From positions 1 to 64,000 of the forward strand of contig ONFG01000013.1 of the NCBI GenBank assembly GCA_900317025.1: 64,000 bases of DNA, written 5' to 3'. Below the pieces are notes generated by a model, which was given only the letters and a program-made list of their open reading frames with translations, was not told the DNA's origin and searched no databases. This document shows positions 58,797-64,000 of the stretch, piece after piece. The first letter of the stretch is position 1, and every line of letters starts with the position of its first letter. Origin of the DNA: an uncultured Eubacteriales bacterium. GTDB taxonomy: Bacteria; Bacillota; Clostridia; Oscillospirales; Acutalibacteraceae. The translations under genes and the position numbers were made by a program.

Positions 58797-61193
58797 TTAT
58801 TCAACAGGCTTCAAGCCCCAGATGCCGTCTGCGTAATCTCTTATCGAGCGGTCTGCGGCGAAGATGCCGGAGTTTGCGATGTTGATGAGCGACGACTTGT
58901 TCCACTCCTTCTTGTTGAGGTACATCTCGCTTGCTCTCTTCTGAGCCTGAGCGTAGTCTGCGAAGTCTGCGAGAACCATGTACGGATCCTGCTCCGTAAG
59001 GTTCTTCGCGATGTGGTTGAAGCCGGTGGAGTTCAGCTCGTCGATTGCCTTCTTGATCGTCGGGTTGTTTACGTAGTAGTCCATCGGGTTGTAGCCGTTT
59101 GCCTTGAGGCGCGTTACCTCGGGCGTTGTCAGGCCGAAGAGGAACATATTCGCGCTGCCGACGGAGTCGTGAATCTCAACGTTTGCACCGTCGAGCGTGC
59201 CGAGCGTGAGCGCGCCGTTTATCATGAACTTCATGTTCGACGTACCGGAAGCCTCTGTGCCGGCGAGTGAGATTTGTTCGCTGATCTCGGAGGCGGGCAT
59301 GAGCTTCTCCGCAACGGTTACACGGTAGTCCTCAAGATATACGACCTTGAGCTTGTCATTGAGAACCGGATCTCTGTTGATCTGCTCGGTCATCTTGACG
59401 ATGAACTGAATGATCTCCTTCGCGAAGTAGTAGCCCGGAGCGGCCTTTGCGCCGAAGATGTACGTTTTCGGCGTGAACGGAGCGTTCGGGTTCTCTCTGA
59501 GGTACTGAGCGACGGAGAGGATATGCAGAGCGTTCATGAGCTGGCGCTTGTACTCGTGCAGGCGCTTTACCTGAACGTCAAAGATCGAATCGGGGTTAAC
59601 GATAACGCCGTTGTGCTCCTTGATGTACTCCGCCATTGCCGCCTTGTTTTTGCGCTTGATAGCCGCAAGGCGGTCGAGAACGGCTGAGTCGGAGGTGTAT
59701 TTCATAAGCCCGGTAAGCTGGGAAGCGTCAGTCTTGTAGCCGTCGCCGATAAGCTCGGTGATGAGTTTTGAAAGCTCGGGGTTTGACTGGCAGAGCCAGC
59801 GTCTGTGGGCGATGCCGTTCGTGACGTTTGTAAACTTCTCGGGAGTTACCTTATAGAAGTCGTTGAAGACGGTGTCTTTGAGGATCTGGCTGTGGAGGGC
59901 CGAAACGCCGTTTACCTTGTAGCTTGCCATAACGGCGAGGTTAGCCATCTTGACGACGCCGTCGTTGATGATAGCCATTCTGCCTACCTGGTATCCGTCA
60001 ATGCCCTGAGCGTGGAGCGAATCGCAGTAGCGGCGGTTAAGCTCGGAAACGATCTGATAGATTCTCGGCAGCTTTGTGCGGAACATATCCTCGCCCCAGC
60101 ACTCGAGCGCCTCACGCATAACGGTGTGGTTCGTGTAGGCGATAGTCTTGGAGACGATATCCCACGCCTCGTCCCAACCGTAGCCGTAGTCGTCCATAAT
60201 GATGCGCATAAGCTCGGGAACTGCGAGAACGGGGTGCGTGTCGTTCATGTGGATAGTTACCCACTCGGGGAGGGTCTTCATGTCGCCGCCATTATAGAGG
60301 ATATGGCGTCTTACGATATCCTGAACGGTCGCTGAAACGAGGAAGTACTGCTGGTTAAGGCGCAGGCTCTTACCCTCGGAGTGGTTGTCGCCCGGGTAAA
60401 GCACTTGGGTGATCGCCTCTGCCATAGCCTTCTGCTCCATCGCTCTCATGTACTGACCGTCGTTGAATAGGTTCATGTCGATATTCTCGGCCTTGGCAGC
60501 CCAGAGCCTGAGACGGCTGATGCCCTTGCCGTCTGCACCCGAAATGTACATATCATACGGAACAGCCATAACTGTAACGGGGTTTACAAGCTTTACCGTG
60601 CATTTGCCGTCGCCCCATGTCTCCTCGACGCTGCCGTTGAAGCGAACGGGGAGAGCCTTGTCAGGGTGCGACTGGAGCCATACGCTGCCGCCCGGAAGCC
60701 AGTTGTCGGGAAGCTCAGTCTGCCAGCCGTCTACGAGGCTCTGGCGGAAGATACCCATTTCGTAGCGCAGAGAGTAGCCCATCGACGAGTAGCCCTGCGA
60801 TGCAAGGCCGTCGAGGAAGCAGGCAGCGAGTCTGCCGAGACCGCCGTTGCCGAGACCTGCGTCCGGCTCCTGGTCATATACTTTGTCGAGCGACGTGCCG
60901 AAGCTCTCGAGAGCCTTGCCGATAGTCTCTTCAAGGTTTAAGTTGCAGATGTTGTTCTTAAGAGAACGGCCGAGCAGGAACTCCATGCAGAGGTAGTAAA
61001 CGATCTTTCTCTTCTGCTTGAGTGCCGTGTCTTTGAATTCCTTGTAGCCTGCGCCCATGAGGTCGCGAAGCACAAGCGCTGTAGCCTTGTAGAAGTGCTC
61101 GTCTGTAGCGTCCTTAGCGGCAACGCCCATGTTATGGGATAGCTTTGCGGAGATAAGCTCTTTTGCCTCTTGTACGGTTAGGTTGTAATTCAT
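58797..61193 (-). CDS. glgP: Glycogen/starch phosphorylase
   Basis: This 798-residue PLP enzyme releases glucose-1-phosphate from alpha-1,4-glucans. It shows the glucan phosphorylase core: LGNGGLGRLAACF near 110-122, IHMNDTHP near 335, and the PLP lysine in EASGTSNMKFM (about 660). Length fits the family. The start is ATG 61193 after TGGAGG; an 18-residue longer frame has no site. It is a single-gene unit with its own promoter. Other glycogen genes are not in the window. Confidence 0.96.
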   Translation of the reverse strand: MNYNLTVQEAKELISAKLSHNMGVAAKDATDEHFYKATALVLRDLMGAGYKEFKDTALKQKRKIVYYLCMEFLLGRSLKNNICNLNLEETIGKALESFGTSLDKVYDQEPDAGLGNGGLGRLAACFLDGLASQGYSSMGYSLRYEMGIFRQSLVDGWQTELPDNWLPGGSVWLQSHPDKALPVRFNGSVEETWGDGKCTVKLVNPVTVMAVPYDMYISGADGKGISRLRLWAAKAENIDMNLFNDGQYMRAMEQKAMAEAITQVLYPGDNHSEGKSLRLNQQYFLVSATVQDIVRRHILYNGGDMKTLPEWVTIHMNDTHPVLAVPELMRIIMDDYGYGWDEAWDIVSKTIAYTNHTVMREALECWGEDMFRTKLPRIYQIVSELNRRYCDSLHAQGIDGYQVGRMAIINDGVVKMANLAVMASYKVNGVSALHSQILKDTVFNDFYKVTPEKFTNVTNGIAHRRWLCQSNPELSKLITELIGDGYKTDASQLTGLMKYTSDSAVLDRLAAIKRKNKAAMAEYIKEHNGVIVNPDSIFDVQVKRLHEYKRQLMNALHILSVAQYLRENPNAPFTPKTYIFGAKAAPGYYFAKEIIQFIVKMTEQINRDPVLNDKLKVVYLEDYRVTVAEKLMPASEISEQISLAGTEASGTSNMKFMINGALTLGTLDGANVEIHDSVGSANMFLFGLTTPEVTRLKANGYNPMDYYVNNPTIKKAIDELNSTGFNHIAKNLTEQDPYMVLADFADYAQAQKRASEMYLNKKEWNKSSLINIANSGIFAADRSIRDYADGIWGLKPVE

Positions 61194-61270
61194 GTCAATG
61201 CCTCCATGATAGTAGTCATTATTTGGTTCGCACTGCCCGCGGAGCATAGCCCGGCGGCAGGTATGGTTTC

Positions 61271-61299
61271 ATTATACTACATTATGAAAGAAAAAACAA
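61271..61299 (-). promoter_or_regulatory. Promoter of glgP
   Basis: Minus-strand TTGTTT (61294-61299), a 17-bp spacer and perfect TATAAT (61271-61276). Confidence 0.65.
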
Positions 61300-61430
61300 T
61301 AGGTAATTTTGGTGTTTTATATAATTTTTATGGATAAAACGTCCGGATTTTTGCCGTTTTTTCCTTTTTGTAAAAGTAGGAAGCATATTTCGGGAAAATA
61401 TCCGCAGGAAAATCTTTTTCTTTAAAAATC

Positions 61431-61459
61431 TTGTATTTATCGCATTTGTGTTGTATAAT
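61431..61459 (+). promoter_or_regulatory. Promoter of zapA
   Basis: TTGTAT (61431-61436), a 17-bp spacer and perfect TATAAT (61454-61459). The rest of the 61300-61430 gap is AT-rich without a gene. Confidence 0.65.
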
Positions 61460-61513
61460 GATAAGGAAAGTATTCAAAATTCAACAAAATTCTACAAAAG
61501 GGATGTGAACATT

Positions 61514-62113
61514 GTGGCAAAGCACACTATTCGTATTTTGAATTATAACTTAACGCTCACCTCCGACGACGACAAGTCCTACATCGAAAGCGTAGCCGAG
61601 AGAGTTGAACGCAACATCAAGACGCTCTCAGACAATATGCCGACGAGGAACATGACCGAGGTAGCGCTCTTTGTAGCTATGGACTACTGCGACCGCTACA
61701 TGAAGGCGATAGGCGACGGCTCCTCGATGAGAGGGCAGATCAAGGATTACCTCAAGGATTCAAGTCAGGCCCGCCAGCAGCTCGAAGAGGCTAAGAAGGA
61801 GAACGAGCTTCTTAAAGCCGAGAACGAGAAGCTTCGCGCAAGACTCACCGACTCCAAGGGCAGGACGGACGCCTTTGAGGTGAAGCTCCCCGAGGTGAAG
61901 AACTCAGCGCCCGAAGCCGAGAAGCCCGCTCAGACAGCTGAGCGCGAGACTCTTTTCGGCCGCAAGAAGAACATCAAGGGCAAAAAAAAAGAAAGTAAGC
62001 CGGCAGCGCCGGTAAAGGGCCTCTGGGGAGCCGACGCGTTCTCCGAGAGCGCCGATGCGGCGGCAGATATAATGAGCTTCTTTGAGGAGAAGTCTTTCGA
62101 CGACGAGGACTAA
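61514..62113 (+). CDS. zapA: Cell division protein ZapA, GTG start
   Basis: This 199-residue FtsZ-ring stabiliser has an N-terminal ZapA domain (about 1-75; HTIRILNYNLTLTSDDDKSYIESVAERV) and a Lys/Glu coiled-coil (about 90-125). The C-terminal charged tail, ending in FFEEKSFDDED, is longer than that of typical ZapA (about 90-110). The frame is open upstream to an ATG at 61448, but that lies inside the promoter. GTG 61514 with AAGGGATGTGA is chosen. It precedes a U32 peptidase gene, a common Firmicute pairing. Confidence 0.88.
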   Translation: MAKHTIRILNYNLTLTSDDDKSYIESVAERVERNIKTLSDNMPTRNMTEVALFVAMDYCDRYMKAIGDGSSMRGQIKDYLKDSSQARQQLEEAKKENELLKAENEKLRARLTDSKGRTDAFEVKLPEVKNSAPEAEKPAQTAERETLFGRKKNIKGKKKESKPAAPVKGLWGADAFSESADAAADIMSFFEEKSFDDED

Positions 62114-62159
62114 AACGAAGTCGTTTTCAACGGCCGCGGCTGTAAATAACGGATTTTAT

Positions 62160-62220
62160 CTCGGCTTTCCTGTTTGCGATCATAAGGGCTGCACCGCTTG
62201 CAAGCCCCGGGAAAGCCGAG
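62160..62220 (+). terminator. Large two-tier hairpin between zapA and the U32 gene
   Basis: A perfect 11-bp stem, CTCGGCTTTCC (62160-62170) with GGAAAGCCGAG (62210-62220), encloses a smaller GGGCT/AGCCC hairpin and is followed by GTTTTCT. Confidence 0.65.
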
Positions 62221-62267
62221 GTTTTCTATGTAATAACGGTGAACATTTTCCCGAAAGAGTGATTGTT

Positions 62268-64000
62268 TTGACAAGCAAAGGCAAAATCGAAATACTTGCG
62301 CCGTGCGGATCGTTCGCCGCGCTCACGGCGGCGGTGCGCAGCGGGGCTGACGCCGTATATCTGGGGCTTGACCGATTCAGCGCCAGAGCGTTCGCCGACA
62401 ACTTCGACGAGTACACGCTTGCCCGCGCCGTGAGATATTGCAGGCTGCACGGCGTAAAGGTGCATACGGCGGTAAATACGCTCGTTTCAGACGACGAGCT
62501 GGAGGGCGCGCTGAAGGCGGCCCAAAGCGCGTATGAAGCCGGCGTCGATGCGTTCATCGTGCAGGACTTAGGGCTTGCGGCGCTCATAAAAAAGGCGTGC
62601 CCCGGCGCGGAGCTTCACGCCTCGACCCAGCTTACAGTCCATACGCCCGAGGGTGCGCGCTTTCTGTATGAAAACGGCTTCGACCGCGTTGTCCTTGCGC
62701 GCGAGATGAGCAGGCAGGAGATCGCCGGGGTCGTAAAAAGCTGCCCCGTGCAGACCGAGGTCTTCGTTCACGGGGCGCTGTGTATGTGCGTGTCCGGACA
62801 GTGCTACCTTTCGGCTATGCTCGGCGGCCGAAGCGGCAACAGAGGGCGCTGCGCCCAACCCTGCCGCCTGCCGTTCTCCGTAAAGGGCGGCACGGGTCAC
62901 GATCTCAGCCTGAAAGACAACTGCATCATAAATTCGCTCAAAGAGCTTGAAGAGCTTGGCGTGACGAGCGCGAAGATCGAGGGCAGGATGAAGCGCCCCG
63001 AGTATGTCGCCGCTGCGGTCAGCGCGTGCAGAGAGGCTGCCGACAGCGGCAGAGCCGACGATGAGAGCCTCGACCGGCTTCGCTCCGTCTTTTCGCGCAG
63101 CGGTTTTACCGATGGCTACTACACCGGGCGGCTCGGGCGCGAGATGTTCGGAACGCGCTCGAAGGACGACGTAACGGCGGCGACCGATAAGCTGCTCGCC
63201 CGGATCAGAACGGAGTACAAGGACGAGGCGCAGAGCAGAGACGTGAGCTTCACTTTGATTATTGAATACGGCAAGCCCTCGAAGCTTACCGCCGAAAGCG
63301 GCGGAAAGACCGTGACCGTAACGGGCGATTTGCCGCAGAAGGCGCAGAAGGTCGCGCTTTCTGCCGAAAAGGCGCAGGCGCAGCTTTCCAAAACGGGCGG
63401 CACGGCTTTTCGCGCGGCTGAGGTCAAAGCGCGGCTCGGCGAGGGGCTGACGCTTCCCGCCTCGGAGATAAACGCCATGCGCCGCGGCGCGCTCGAAAAG
63501 CTGACGGCGCTCTTTGAACAGCCGCCCGAAAGAAAGCGGGAGGACGTTTTGATACCCGCAGTGAAGCCGTACAGAAAAAGCGGCAAAACGGCGCTTCGGG
63601 CGTGCTTTAAAAGCTGCTTTGTTCCCGAGGACTTCAAGGAATGTGAGCTTGTGTTCGTTCCGCTTTTCTCCGATATCGGCGAGATAGCGCGGCTGAAGGA
63701 GAGCGGCTTTAACGTCGGCGTAAAGGTGCCGCGCGTGATATTCGGCGGGGAAGAGGCAGCCGAAAAAGTACTGCTTGATGCAAAGGCGGCGGGCGTCACC
63801 GACGCGTGGTGCGGCAATATCGGGACGGCGGCGCTCGCTTTAAGGCTTGGGATGAGCGTTCACGGCGGCTTCTCGCTCAACGTGTTCAACAGCCAAAGCC
63901 TTGACTTTCTCGAAAAGGCGGGGCTTGAAGACACGGAGGTCTCGATCGAGCTTACCGCAAAGCAGATCGCAAGGCTTGGCGGCACGATCAGAAGGGGCGT
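62268..64000 (+). CDS. U32-family peptidase/collagenase-like protein, cut by the window end
   Basis: At least 577 codons are present and the frame is still open at 64000. The TIM-barrel N-terminus reads IEILAPCGSFAALTAAVRSGADAVYLG. The U32 signature is EVFVHGALCMCVSGQCYLS, with further Cys residues in RGRCAQPCRLPF that can hold an Fe-S cluster. The GRMKRPEYVA segment follows. Beyond about residue 290 is the DUF3656-type extension seen in the longer U32 proteins. Members of this family act in tRNA or rRNA hydroxylation or as proteases, so the role is open. The start is TTG 62268 (GAGTGA upstream) or GTG 62259. Confidence 0.88.
   Translation, partial: MTSKGKIEILAPCGSFAALTAAVRSGADAVYLGLDRFSARAFADNFDEYTLARAVRYCRLHGVKVHTAVNTLVSDDELEGALKAAQSAYEAGVDAFIVQDLGLAALIKKACPGAELHASTQLTVHTPEGARFLYENGFDRVVLAREMSRQEIAGVVKSCPVQTEVFVHGALCMCVSGQCYLSAMLGGRSGNRGRCAQPCRLPFSVKGGTGHDLSLKDNCIINSLKELEELGVTSAKIEGRMKRPEYVAAAVSACREAADSGRADDESLDRLRSVFSRSGFTDGYYTGRLGREMFGTRSKDDVTAATDKLLARIRTEYKDEAQSRDVSFTLIIEYGKPSKLTAESGGKTVTVTGDLPQKAQKVALSAEKAQAQLSKTGGTAFRAAEVKARLGEGLTLPASEINAMRRGALEKLTALFEQPPERKREDVLIPAVKPYRKSGKTALRACFKSCFVPEDFKECELVFVPLFSDIGEIARLKESGFNVGVKVPRVIFGGEEAAEKVLLDAKAAGVTDAWCGNIGTAALALRLGMSVHGGFSLNVFNSQSLDFLEKAGLEDTEVSIELTAKQIARLGGTIRRG

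Overview
The window looks like a chromosome segment of a strictly anaerobic, low-to-mid GC Firmicute, most likely a gut or rumen clostridium of the Oscillospiraceae/Ruminococcaceae type. This is inferred from gene content and signals, not from a search. The supporting signs are pyruvate:ferredoxin oxidoreductase, a FeoA-FeoB fusion with its Cys-rich companion, a T-box before pheS, a surface protein ending in a dockerin, a two-gene Suf-like Fe-S system, TTG/GTG starts, TTGACA/TATAAT promoters at 17-bp spacing, strong AGGAGG ribosome sites and no aerobic respiration genes.

Layout. 0-8.6 kb: a giant degenerate-ATPase/TPR/GGDEF protein faces a membrane protein that keeps only the tail of an EAL domain; then a methyltransferase, a HEAT-repeat lipoprotein and a double-domain PPK2 kinase. 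8.8-11.9 kb: a three-gene GlpA-like oxidoreductase operon. 11.9-13.75 kb: a wrecked fructose operon, in which fruK is intact between a fruR relic and a fruA relic. 13.75-16.6 kb: an ArsR/CadC-type repressor and a Zn/Cd P-type ATPase with two matching operators. 16.6-19.4 kb: lipoprotein, 101-bp tandem repeats, NAD(P)HX dehydratase and a membrane protein. 19.45-23.7 kb: T-box, pheS, pheT, rpmB. 23.9-27.5 kb: PFOR. 28.0-30.9 kb: feoAB, a Cys-rich peptide and an HMA protein. 31.1-37.25 kb: oppBCDFA. 37.4-39.65 kb: an HD protein, then a palindrome-controlled DUF2325-DUF3793-flavodoxin operon. 39.9-43.1 kb: BspA-type LRR protein with dockerin. 43.4-45.4 kb: amidase, ArsC/Spx-like protein and cupin. 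45.75-47.4 kb: SufC/SufB-like pair. 47.8-51.8 kb: metF, a MetH reactivation protein and metH. 52-56.8 kb: small secreted, HD and membrane proteins, tRNA-Leu and aspS. 56.8-61.2 kb: flotillin and glycogen phosphorylase. 61.5-64 kb: zapA and a U32 peptidase cut by the window end.

Recurring themes are metal and Fe-S handling (feo, flavodoxin operon, suf pair, P1B ATPase, PFOR) and one-carbon/methionine synthesis. The most unusual feature is a dense set of intergenic repeats. Five families have at least two copies each in this window. Several sit directly behind stop codons, in 5' leaders, or at the scar of a decayed gene.
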